A stretch of 6,154 nucleotides of DNA from Chloroflexota bacterium. Its GTDB lineage: Bacteria; Chloroflexota; Limnocylindria; Limnocylindrales; CSP1-4. The notes below the pieces were generated by a model that ran no database searches, was not told the origin of the DNA, and saw only the letters and a list, made by a program, of their open reading frames with translations. Positions 1 through 5,373 of the stretch are shown piece by piece (within the stretch, counting starts at the first letter, position 1; every line of letters begins with the position of its first letter). The position numbers and the translations under genes are program-made. The stretch covers positions 1-6,154 of the forward strand of contig JAJYJR010000373.1 in the NCBI GenBank assembly GCA_021789355.1. The letters are read 5' to 3'.

Positions 1-479
1 CCGCGGACGCGATCGCGCGGCAGGTCGGCGTGGACACCGTGGTCGCCGAGGTCCTGCCGCAGGACAAGGCGCACGAGGTGCGCAAGCTCCAGCTCGAGGG
101 TCGCACGGTCGCGATGGTCGGCGACGGCATCAACGACGCCCCGGCTCTCGCCCAGGCGAATGTCGGCTTCGCCATCGGCACCGGCACCGACGTGGCGATC
201 GAGGCCTCGGACGTGACCCTCATCAGCGGATCCCTCGGGGGCGTCGTGGCGGCGATCGCGATCAGCCGGGCCACGATGCGCAATGTGACCCAGAACCTCT
301 TTGGCGCATTCGTCTACAACGGCCTGGGCCTGCCGATCGCACTCGGCGTGCTCTATCCCTTCACCGGGCTCCTGCTCTCGCCGATCCTCGCCGCCCTCGC
401 CATGTCGTTCAGCTCGGTCACCGTCATCAGCAACGCCAACCGCCTCAAGCGGTTCCGCCTGCAAGGAGTCTCCGCATGA
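1..479 (+). CDS. copA: Copper-exporting P1B-1 ATPase, C-terminal part (5' end outside window)
   Basis: This is the last 158 residues of a heavy-metal P-type ATPase, read from base 3 and open to the left edge. It would pump Cu(+) out of the cytoplasm using ATP. The fragment has the end of the P domain with the hinge motif GDGINDAP (120-143), then [12 protein letters not shown], then the last two membrane helices. The TM7 pair Tyr-Asn (315-320) and the TM8 pattern M-x-x-S-S (402-416) are the residues known to define the Cu(+) class, P1B-1. The phosphorylation site (DKTG) and the CPC helix must lie upstream and cannot be checked. The stop TGA at 477-479 overlaps the next start (ATGA), so the cupredoxin gene is translationally coupled. 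Assignment to a copper ATPase is firm. The exact subclass (export or cuproenzyme supply) is inference. Confidence 0.95.
   Translation, partial: ADAIARQVGVDTVVAEVLPQDKAHEVRKLQLEGRTVAMVGDGINDAPALAQANVGFAIGTGTDVAIEASDVTLISGSLGGVVAAIAISRATMRNVTQNLFGAFVYNGLGLPIALGVLYPFTGLLLSPILAALAMSFSSVTVISNANRLKRFRLQGVSA
463..468 (+). promoter_or_regulatory. Ribosome binding site for the cupredoxin gene
   Basis: AAGGAG lies 7 bases before the ATG at 476, inside the end of the copA coding region. It supports the choice of 476 as the start and fits translational coupling. Confidence 0.75.
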
Positions 480-859
480 GCCCCGATCGCATCCTCGTGA
501 CCGTCGTCGGCCTCGCCGCCGTGGCCGCCGTCGCCTGGTTCTTCTGGTTCAAGCGCGCCGAGGGCGTCGCGGCGGCAACGATGTCCGACGGCTACCAGGA
601 GGTCATGGTCCTCGTCAAGGCCGGCTACACGCCCGACACGATCCGCGTGTCGGCGGGCAAGCCCGTCCGTCTGCTCTTCCGGCGCGAGGAGACCGCGGCC
701 TGTTCCGAGCAGGTGGTGCTCGCCGATTTCGGCAAGTCGGCGGTGCTCCCGGAAGGCCAGGTCGTGCCGGTCGAGTTCCTGCCGGCCGAGCCCGGCGAGC
801 ACGAGTTCACCTGCCAGATGGGCATGCTCCGCGGACGGCTGCTCGTGGAGGCCGCATGA
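476..859 (+). CDS. Membrane-anchored cupredoxin-like protein (127 aa)
   Basis: The protein has one N-terminal hydrophobic helix (about residues 5-25) and then a cupredoxin-like beta domain (about 42-125). The domain should face the periplasm or cell exterior. It contains the pattern G-Y-x-P-x-x-I-x-V-x-A-G-x-P, typical of the EfeO-type/plastocyanin-like cupredoxin fold, and ends with a strand of the [10 protein letters not shown] type. Candidate copper ligands are Cys76, His109, Cys113, Met115 and Met117. Assigning them as ligands is inference from their positions in the fold. The usual first-ligand histidine seems to be replaced by Cys76. The gene overlaps copA by 4 bases and the YHS-like gene by 4 bases, so it is the middle gene of a copper operon. 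It could act as a copper chaperone or acceptor for CopA. The fold call is good and the precise role is unknown. Confidence 0.85.
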   Translation: MSPDRILVTVVGLAAVAAVAWFFWFKRAEGVAAATMSDGYQEVMVLVKAGYTPDTIRVSAGKPVRLLFRREETAACSEQVVLADFGKSAVLPEGQVVPVEFLPAEPGEHEFTCQMGMLRGRLLVEAA

Positions 860-1143
860 CCCTACGCACGAAGCCTCGGGCACAGGCCTCCGTGCACACG
901 GCGGTGGCGGTTCCGCTCCCCCCGGACCGCCACCGCTGCCCCGTCTGCGACGGCGCGATCGCGCCAGCCGAGGGCGTCGCGACCCGCTACGAAGGCATGA
1001 CGCTCATGCTCCGGAGCCCGGAATGCCGCGCCCGCTTCGAGCGAGACCCGGAGCGCTTCCTGCGGGATCCGCTCGATGACGCGGCGGCGTGCCGGTGTGA
1101 GCCGGCCGAGTCGCCCGCCAGCGAGTGGTGCTGCGACCGGTAG
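856..1143 (+). CDS. YHS-like metal-binding protein with Cys-rich tail (95 aa)
   Basis: The start ATG at 856 overlaps the preceding stop (ATGA) and has GGAG at 847-850. The reading frame stays open far upstream, but that upstream part only shadows copA and the cupredoxin gene. After a 27-residue leader without a clear signal peptide comes a YHS-type domain (about 28-70). It has C28-P-V-C31, a Tyr-Glu-Gly turn, and S-P-E-C57-x-x-x-F-x-x-D-P-x-x-F. YHS domains are short metal-binding modules often attached to or encoded beside copper ATPases. Here the domain is a separate protein. A short tail adds C79-x-C81 and the pair C92-C93, giving seven cysteines in 95 residues. It is probably cytoplasmic and may bind Cu(+) and pass it to CopA. 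The function is inferred from the domain and operon. Confidence 0.82.
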   Translation: MTLRTKPRAQASVHTAVAVPLPPDRHRCPVCDGAIAPAEGVATRYEGMTLMLRSPECRARFERDPERFLRDPLDDAAACRCEPAESPASEWCCDR

Positions 1144-1204
1144 CATCCGGCCCGGGCGCTCGACTCGGCGGCCGCGCGGCGCGGGCACGACCCGGCCCTC
1201 GCGT

Positions 1205-1219
1205 CGCGGCAGAGCCGCG
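1205..1219 (+). terminator. GC hairpin downstream of copper operon
   Basis: CGCGGC (1205-1210) and GCCGCG (1214-1219) form a perfect 6-bp stem with a 3-base loop, 62 bases after the YHS gene stop. There is no T-run, so it is at best a weak or U-less terminator. Confidence 0.35.
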
Positions 1220-1259
1220 CACATATCTGTCGACCAGTCCGACCCTCAACGTCATCCCC

Positions 1260-1279
1260 TCCCGGACCGTCGTCCGGGG
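1260..1279 (+). terminator. Hairpin, possible terminator of the copper operon
   Basis: CCCGGAC (1261-1267) pairs with GTCCGGG (1272-1278) around a 4-base loop, and a T-G pair extends it. An alternative longer pairing uses CATCCCC (1253-1259) with GGGGATG (1276-1282). No T-run follows, as is common in GC-rich genomes. The terminator role is inference. Confidence 0.45.
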
Positions 1280-1328
1280 ATGCATGGAGCCCGGTGGCGC
1301 CCCCGCGGGCGACAGTGAGGGCGTCGGA

Positions 1329-1350
1329 GTCCGCCGGCCACCCGGCGGGC
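1329..1350 (+). terminator. Hairpin, possible second terminator
   Basis: CCGCCGG (1331-1337) and CCGGCGG (1342-1348) form a 7-bp stem with a 4-base loop. A T-G pair and a G-C pair extend it to 9 bp. The flank CCCCTTCACC lacks a T-run. It sits 185 bases beyond the copper operon, so it may instead belong to the leader of the next gene. Confidence 0.35.
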
Positions 1351-1390
1351 CCCCTTCACCACATCGTGACGATCACTTGAGCACCGCGGA

Positions 1391-1405
1391 CATCAAGCCT
1401 TGATG
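1391..1405. promoter_or_regulatory. 15-base palindrome, candidate operator
   Basis: CATCAAG and CTTGATG are perfect 7-base arms around a single central C. The site lies about 100 bases upstream of the Met-rich protein start, in the only gene-free region available for its promoter. A second small palindrome, ATCGT-G-ACGAT, lies just upstream at 1363-1373. The compact dyad suits a dimeric regulator. Which one is unknown. Confidence 0.4.
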
Positions 1406-1491
1406 GGCGAACGGCACAGTGACGCTCGTCGGGAATGACCGACGCACCATCACGAGAAGCTTTCCGGACCGCGCCCCGCCCGGGAGCTAGC

Positions 1492-1497
1492 AAGGAG
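1492..1497 (+). promoter_or_regulatory. Ribosome binding site deciding the start at 1507
   Basis: AAGGAG ends 9 bases before ATG 1507. An in-frame upstream start at 1435 would add 24 residues in front of a good signal peptide and lacks such a site, so 1507 is preferred. Confidence 0.75.
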
Positions 1498-1506
1498 TCA
1501 GAAGAC

Positions 1507-1899
1507 ATGTCCCCGAAGCGCATCGGTGTCCTCGCCGGTACCGTCCTCGCAGGCGGCCTGCTGCTGGCCGTCGCCGGCACCGCCCTGGCCCAGAGCCGCT
1601 CTTCCACGCCCGCTGCGACGCAGTCGGCGGTCCCGGGCCCGATGGGCGCCATGATGGGCGCCGGCGCCCCGACCGCGTCGGCCGCGCCCGGCCAGAGCGC
1701 CGCGCCGTCGTCCACGTTCGGCACCGGCATGATGGGCAGCGCCGGCCATGGCATGGACGCCGACGACGTGGCGCGGATGCAGACCTCGATGAACCAGGCT
1801 GGCAGCCAGTATCAGGCGATGCCCACCGCCATGACGGCGCAAGGCTGCAGTCCCGCCGTCATGCGCGGGTTCCTCGCCTCGCCCGCGCCGACGAAGTAG
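1507..1899 (+). CDS. Secreted methionine-rich protein of unknown function (130 aa)
   Basis: I do not recognise a named family. The protein starts with a clear Sec signal peptide: positive MSPKR, a hydrophobic core (about 6-25), and an A-x-A site giving cleavage after Ala28. The mature part is low-complexity Ala/Ser/Pro/Gly (29-72) with Met/Gly clusters MGAMMG (46-51), GMMG (74-77) and GHGM (80-83). A short, probably helical C-terminal part follows (84-130) with five more methionines and a single Cys114. There are twelve methionines in total. Met clusters of this kind bind Cu(+) or Ag(+) in periplasmic copper proteins, and the neighbouring copper operon fits that. Copper binding is still inference. 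The gene stands alone, with its own ribosome binding site, and converges on the CDF gene 95 bases away. Confidence 0.8.
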   Translation: MSPKRIGVLAGTVLAGGLLLAVAGTALAQSRSSTPAATQSAVPGPMGAMMGAGAPTASAAPGQSAAPSSTFGTGMMGSAGHGMDADDVARMQTSMNQAGSQYQAMPTAMTAQGCSPAVMRGFLASPAPTK

Positions 1900-1909
1900 G
1901 TACTGGCCC

Positions 1910-1926
1910 GCCGCAGCCAAAGCGGC
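1910..1926. terminator. Weak hairpin between convergent genes
   Basis: GCCGC (1910-1914) and GCGGC (1922-1926) give a 5-bp stem with a 7-base loop, 10 bases after the Met-rich gene stop. It lies in the 95-base gap between convergent genes, where a terminator is expected. The stem is short and there is no T-run. Confidence 0.25.
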
Positions 1927-1994
1927 CTCGCACCTGCGCGCGGAACGCCCTCGAACCCGCCGGCGCTCCGCGCTCGTTCGCGCCCACAATATCC

Positions 1995-2966
1995 TCAGTC
2001 GGCCTCGCCGGACCGCGGTGCCGAGGCCGCGCCAGCGTCGACCGCCGGTCGTGGGGACCAGCGCACCGCCCGGGCCTCCTCGACTGCGGCCAGGACGGCT
2101 GCCTCGACCGCCTCCCCGATGCGATCGGCTTCGCCCACGCTCATCGCCGGGTCGACGTCCCCGTCGATCTCGAGCCGCAGTGATCGTCCCGTCCAGCGTC
2201 CCCGCACACTCACCGCGTCGACGCCCGGCACCCCGTTCGCCGCCGCGGCCGCCGCGTCGAGGTGGGTGGCGTCGACACCGTCCATGAGGTGGTGCAGTAG
2301 ATCGCGGGTGACCGTCACCCCGACATGGACGATGAAGAGGGTGACGGCGAACCCGGCCAGTGGGTCACCCCACCAGTAGCCGGCCGCTACGATCGCGAGT
2401 CCGCCCGCGGCGCCTGCTGAGGAGAGCGCGTCGAGCCAGGAGTGCCGGGCGTCGGCGACAAGGGTCGTCGAGTGGATCCGGGTGCCGACTCGGAGCTTGT
2501 AGCGCGCGACGAGCTGATTGCCGACGATCCCGAGCCCGGCGCCGGCCATCCCCGCGTACACCGCGCTCGTCTGCCCGTGCCCGACGAGCTTGAGGTAGCT
2601 CTCGACCCCGGCGAGGGCCGCCGAGGCCCAGATGACGAGCGCCACGCCGAGGCCGGCGAGGTCCTCGGCGCGCTCATACCCGTACGGATAGCGCGCCGTG
2701 GCCGGTCGCTTGGAGAACCAGAAGCCCGCGAACACGACAGCCGACGTCGAGACGTCGGAGAGGTTGTGCAGGGCGTCGCCCAAGAGAGCGACCGATCCCG
2801 TGACCAGGGCGAGGCTGAGTTCCAGCAGGCCCGTCGCCGTCAGGCCGAGCGCGGAGAGTCCCACGGCCCGGTTCGCCAGGCGGCGGTGCTCGCTCTCGTC
2901 GTGGCGCGCGGCCCGCGGCTCGGGAGCCCCAGGGACGGTAGGACGAGAATCGGTCGTCGACTTCAT
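1995..2966 (-). CDS. Cation diffusion facilitator (CDF) metal exporter, zinc-type site (323 aa)
   Basis: This is a full-length CDF-family inner-membrane antiporter that would export Zn(2+) or a similar divalent ion in exchange for protons. After a hydrophilic N-terminus (1-32) come about six membrane helices (34 to about 222). A cytoplasmic regulatory domain follows (about 232-305), then a short Ala/Pro tail. TM2 has G-D-A-L-H67-N-L-S-D71, followed by the family motif YPYGYER (93-99). TM5 has D-A-R-H175-S-W-L-D179. These two HxxxD pairs match the known four-ligand transport site, and the His-Asp/His-Asp form is associated with zinc. There is no long His-rich loop, and the ten N-terminal charged residues contain only two histidines. 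No Shine-Dalgarno sequence precedes ATG 2966, but a TACCAT box 9 bases upstream suggests a leaderless transcript. The gene lies 98 bases downstream of the Nramp gene. Confidence 0.93.
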   Translation of the reverse strand: MKSTTDSRPTVPGAPEPRAARHDESEHRRLANRAVGLSALGLTATGLLELSLALVTGSVALLGDALHNLSDVSTSAVVFAGFWFSKRPATARYPYGYERAEDLAGLGVALVIWASAALAGVESYLKLVGHGQTSAVYAGMAGAGLGIVGNQLVARYKLRVGTRIHSTTLVADARHSWLDALSSAGAAGGLAIVAAGYWWGDPLAGFAVTLFIVHVGVTVTRDLLHHLMDGVDATHLDAAAAAANGVPGVDAVSVRGRWTGRSLRLEIDGDVDPAMSVGEADRIGEAVEAAVLAAVEEARAVRWSPRPAVDAGAASAPRSGEAD

Positions 2967-2975
2967 CTTGAGGGC

Positions 2976-2981
2976 ATGGTA
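2976..2981 (-). promoter_or_regulatory. Candidate -10 box of the CDF gene
   Basis: On the minus strand, TACCAT (2981 to 2976) is followed by 9 bases and the ATG. This TAnnnT spacing is typical of leaderless starts, and it matches the arrangement before the regulator gene at 4546. No good -35 was found. Confidence 0.4.
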
Positions 2982-3024
2982 CGGGGCCGTCCTCGGGCAT
3001 CGGTCATTGGGCCATCGCGAGGGC

Positions 3025-3037
3025 GGCGCTGAGCGCC
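3025..3037 (-). terminator. Small hairpin after the Nramp gene
   Basis: GGCGC (3025-3029) and GCGCC (3033-3037) form a perfect 5-bp stem with a 3-base loop in the 98-base Nramp-CDF gap. A 10-base palindrome (3054-3063) lies right at the Nramp stop. There is no T-run, so attenuation or partial termination before the CDF gene is only a possibility. Confidence 0.25.
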
Positions 3038-3064
3038 ATCGAGTCCCCCGGGCCCGCCGGCGGA

Positions 3065-4426
3065 CTACCGCAGGATGCCGAACGTGCCCAGAGCGCTCCA
3101 GAGGCCCATCGCGAGCAGCCCCGCCGTGACCGCCCAGCAGACGGCAGACCGCACTCGCCCGTTCGCGAGCTCACCGAGGATCGCCCGATCGCCCGACATC
3201 CGGACGAGGAACGCGAGCGGGATGGCGAGCACCACGACGTTGAGGATCATCGCGTCGATGACGACCGTGACGAGGTTCTGCGCCAGGAGCGCAATGATGG
3301 CGGCCGGCACGACCTCGAGCAGATAGAGCGCGTAGAAGCCCGGCGCACGACGGACCGAGAGATTGAGGCTGTGCGGCCAGCGGAAGAGCTCCGACCAGGC
3401 CCAGGCCGAGCTCAACGAGATGACGACCGCCGCGAGCAGGCCCGAGCCGATGAGGCCGACCGCGATGAGCACCGCAGGGGCACCGGTGGCGAGCCGGGCG
3501 AGCCCCACCGGCAACGCGCCCAAGGAGGCGCCGATCCCCGATGCCGGCCCCGCCATCGCCGCTGCGGCCGGCACGACCACCGCCACCATGAGCAATTCCG
3601 AGGCGATCGCACCGACGAGCGTCTCGGCCCGGGCCGCCGGCAGGTCGTCAATGCCGAGGCCCTTGTCGACGGTCGCCGCCTGCTGGTAGAAGAGCATCCA
3701 GGGCATGATCACGGCCCCCACCGTGGCGACCACGAGATCGAGATACGCCCGGCTTCCGAGGGGCTGGCTGAACGTGAGGCCGCCTAGGACCGCGCCGGGA
3801 TTCGGATGCACCGTGAAGGCGAGCACGACAAAGGTGAAGAGGGCGACCGAGAGGACTAGGGCGATCCGCTCGTAGCGGCGGTACGTGCCGGTGAGGACCA
3901 TCGCCGAGTGGAAGAGGAGGGCGAGCCCGACGGCGATCGGCGCCGGGATCCCGAGGATGCCCGCACCGAGCACGATCCCGGCGAACTCGGCGACGTAGGC
4001 GAGCAGGTCGATCGCGGCCATCGAGATGACCGCCACCGCCGCCCAACCGAAGCCGTAGCGCTCCCGCAGGATCTCGGCATGCCCGCGCCCGGTGACCACG
4101 CCGAGGCGCGCGGTCATCTCCTGAACGAGATAGAGGATCGGGATGAGCGCCACGAGCGGCAACAGGAGCGCATAGCCGAACTCGGTGCCGGCCTTCGCCG
4201 CCGTGAGCACGGACGGCGCGTCGACGTCGGCGAGCATGACGACCCAGGCCGGACCGAGGACGCGCAGCCAGCCGCGCCGACCCATGCGCCGGGCGCCAAC
4301 CACGCTCCAACGAACCGCCGAGCGGGCCCACGTCGCGCCGGTCATCGGCGGACTCGACAAGTGGACTTCATGCGGCCATTCAAGCGAACCTGAGGCGAGC
4401 TGCCGAGGGCCACTGGTCACATGCAT
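3065..4426 (-). CDS. Nramp-superfamily divalent metal transporter, non-canonical metal-site motifs (up to 453 aa)
   Basis: This is an integral membrane protein with about 11 hydrophobic helices, in the Nramp (SLC11/MntH) fold. TM1 is G-P-A-W-V-V-M-L-A-D67-V-D69-A-P-S72-V-L-T75. This aligns with the usual D-P-G-N-x-x-T motif, but DPGN is D-A-P-S here. TM6 reads G-A238-V-I-M241-P-W-M244 where classical members have A-x-x-M-P-H-N. The predicted ion ligands are therefore Asp69, Ser72 (instead of Asn), the Ala238 carbonyl and Met241. The conserved His is Trp243. The family role is proton-linked Mn(2+)/Fe(2+) uptake. With these changes the substrate is uncertain, and Nramp-related Mg(2+) transporters also deviate at these motifs. 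Start sites at Met28 (4345) or Met48 (4285) are possible, since residues 1-48 look unlike the family and no start has a good ribosome binding site. The gene is divergent from a DtxR-type regulator. Confidence 0.9.
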   Translation of the reverse strand: MHVTSGPRQLASGSLEWPHEVHLSSPPMTGATWARSAVRWSVVGARRMGRRGWLRVLGPAWVVMLADVDAPSVLTAAKAGTEFGYALLLPLVALIPILYLVQEMTARLGVVTGRGHAEILRERYGFGWAAVAVISMAAIDLLAYVAEFAGIVLGAGILGIPAPIAVGLALLFHSAMVLTGTYRRYERIALVLSVALFTFVVLAFTVHPNPGAVLGGLTFSQPLGSRAYLDLVVATVGAVIMPWMLFYQQAATVDKGLGIDDLPAARAETLVGAIASELLMVAVVVPAAAAMAGPASGIGASLGALPVGLARLATGAPAVLIAVGLIGSGLLAAVVISLSSAWAWSELFRWPHSLNLSVRRAPGFYALYLLEVVPAAIIALLAQNLVTVVIDAMILNVVVLAIPLAFLVRMSGDRAILGELANGRVRSAVCWAVTAGLLAMGLWSALGTFGILR

Positions 4427-4440
4427 TCGGGCATACCCGA
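4427..4440. promoter_or_regulatory. Inverted repeat in the Nramp/regulator divergent region
   Basis: TCGGG and CCCGA flank CATA. It abuts the farthest-upstream Nramp start and lies about 105 bases upstream of the regulator start, where a shared operator is expected. The 8-mer TCGGGCAT recurs at 2993-3000 upstream of the CDF gene. The arms are short, so chance is possible. Confidence 0.4.
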
Positions 4441-4530
4441 CCTGCCGGCTCAGAATTCGATTCGTTCTCGCGGGCCCCGTCCGCGAACCAAGGAGAGCGC
4501 GACCGATGCGAATCGCCGCCGTGCAGCGAC

Positions 4531-4536
4531 TATCCT
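4531..4536 (+). promoter_or_regulatory. Candidate -10 box of the DtxR-family regulator gene
   Basis: TATCCT lies 9 bases before ATG 4546. No Shine-Dalgarno sequence precedes the ATG, so a leaderless or near-leaderless transcript is likely. No clear -35 is seen. Confidence 0.45.
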
Positions 4537-4546
4537 GCCTTCGGCA
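4536..4546. promoter_or_regulatory. Palindrome between -10 box and start codon, candidate autoregulatory operator
   Basis: TGCC-TTC-GGCA is an 11-base dyad that begins on the last base of the -10 box and ends on the A of the ATG. A repressor bound here would block transcription start. Its position suits autoregulation by the encoded DtxR-type protein. That link is inference. Confidence 0.4.
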
Positions 4547-5280
4547 TGACTACCGCTCATGGGTCGACCCTCGCCACCGCGGCCTCCCTCGAGTACCTCG
4601 TCGGCCTCCGCAACCTCGGCAGCAGTGGCTCGCAGCCCACGATCACGAACCTCGCGCGGCGGCTGCACGTGAGTCCTCAGGCGGTCTCGGAAATGGTCAG
4701 GCGCCTGCGCGCCGAGGGCCTCGTCGAGCAAGGGACACCGCATGAGCTGGCGCTGACCCCGCGCGGCCAGGCCCTCGCCGATGCCGTCTTCCGCCGTCAC
4801 GCGCTCGTGGAATGGCTCCTGACCGGCATTATCGGCATGGGCTGGGCCGAATCGGATCAGGAGGCGCAGCGGTTGCAGGGCGCCATCTCCGACGCCGTCG
4901 AGGCCCGCCTCGACGCGTTCCTCGGCCACCCCGAGACCTGTCCCCATGGCAATCCGATCGACGCGGCGACCGCGCGCCGCCGGCCGCCCGGGGTGCCGCT
5001 CGGGTCGCTCGGCTCCGGATCGAGAGCGACGGTCTACCGGATCACCGAGGAGGCCGAGGAGGACGCCGCACTCCTGTCCTATCTCGAGGCGCGGGGGCTC
5101 ACCCCGGGCGTCGAGATCATGGTGCAGGCCGCGAGCGATACGCTCGAGGCGATCACGGTCGTCGGTCCGCGCGGCTCCGCGACCCTCGGGCTGCGGCCCG
5201 CCGCGCTCATCCGGGTCATTCCGGGCCAGGCCGATCCGGCCCTCTTCCACCGCCTGCCCGCGCGTACGACGAGAGAGTAG
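4546..5280 (+). CDS. DtxR/MntR-family metal-dependent transcriptional regulator with altered metal site (244 aa)
   Basis: This is a full three-domain regulator: winged helix (about 10-72), dimer/metal domain (about 73-142) and an SH3-like FeoA-type domain (about 148-226). The recognition helix is S-P-Q-A-V-S-E-M-V-R-R-L (43-54). Residues 85-115 align without gaps to DtxR 79-109, at an offset of six. His85 and Glu89 match DtxR His79 and Glu83. Asp104, Gln108, Gln111 and Gly112 replace His98, Cys102, Glu105 and His106. Glu16 takes the place of Met10 (Asp8 in MntR). Cys132 and His134 in the C-P-H-G-N-P-I turn could offer another site. The gene is divergent from the Nramp transporter and upstream of a ZIP gene, so it probably controls both. 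Family assignment is sure. The metal sensed, if any, is unknown. Confidence 0.92.
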   Translation: MTTAHGSTLATAASLEYLVGLRNLGSSGSQPTITNLARRLHVSPQAVSEMVRRLRAEGLVEQGTPHELALTPRGQALADAVFRRHALVEWLLTGIIGMGWAESDQEAQRLQGAISDAVEARLDAFLGHPETCPHGNPIDAATARRRPPGVPLGSLGSGSRATVYRITEEAEEDAALLSYLEARGLTPGVEIMVQAASDTLEAITVVGPRGSATLGLRPAALIRVIPGQADPALFHRLPARTTRE

Positions 5281-5330
5281 CGGGCTGCGCCCACGCCTCA
5301 AGGCATCCTGCGTCCGACGCGCAAGACTGC

Positions 5331-5360
5331 TTGACAGTACGCTACGAGGCTCGGTAGGCT
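5331..5360 (+). promoter_or_regulatory. Sigma-70-type promoter for the ZIP gene
   Basis: A perfect TTGACA (5331-5336) and TAGGCT (5355-5360) are separated by 18 bases. Transcription would start near 5367, giving a leader of about 165 bases before the ZIP start. This is the best promoter in the window. Confidence 0.6.
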
Positions 5361-5373
5361 TCAATCCCGAGCC
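5348..5373. promoter_or_regulatory. Inverted repeat enclosing the ZIP promoter -10 box, candidate operator
   Basis: GGCTCGG (5348-5354) and CCGAGCC (5367-5373) are perfect 7-base arms, 19 bases centre to centre. The -10 box sits wholly in the 12-base spacer. The arrangement suits a repressor that occludes the promoter. A transcribed hairpin is an alternative reading, but most of the repeat lies before the expected transcription start. Confidence 0.5.

Larger units (their letters stand above)
1144..1506. other. Gene-free stretch between copper operon and Met-rich protein gene
   Basis: I see no convincing gene in these 363 bases. The short open frames here are arginine/proline-rich shadows with no recognisable domain or ribosome binding site. 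The left half holds three GC-rich hairpins (1205-1219, 1260-1279, 1329-1350) suited to ending copper-operon transcription. The right half holds two small palindromes (1363-1373 and 1391-1405) and the ribosome binding site of the next gene. No clear -35/-10 pair was found for that gene. Confidence 0.6.

Noticed and set aside
301..855. Upstream extension of the YHS-like gene to a 280-residue protein
   Set aside because: The added part is only an out-of-frame reading of copA and the cupredoxin gene. The ATGA overlap and GGAG before 856 support the short form.
1144..1403. Short plus-strand open frames after the YHS gene
   Set aside because: They overlap the hairpins, lack ribosome sites and read as Arg/Pro-rich filler.
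1435..1506. Upstream in-frame start of the Met-rich protein
   Set aside because: It would bury the signal peptide behind 24 hydrophilic residues. The ribosome site at 1492-1497 favours ATG 1507.
1498..1989. Minus-strand open frame opposite the Met-rich gene
   Set aside because: Arg/Gly/His-rich shadow without domain or ribosome site. The plus strand encodes a clear signal peptide.
2442..3032. Plus-strand open frame opposite the CDF gene
   Set aside because: Charged low-complexity translation with no family resemblance. The CDF motifs on the other strand are unambiguous.
3648..4393. Other open frames across the Nramp gene on both strands
   Set aside because: Arg-rich or Glu/Asp-rich out-of-frame readings of the membrane protein, with no independent support.
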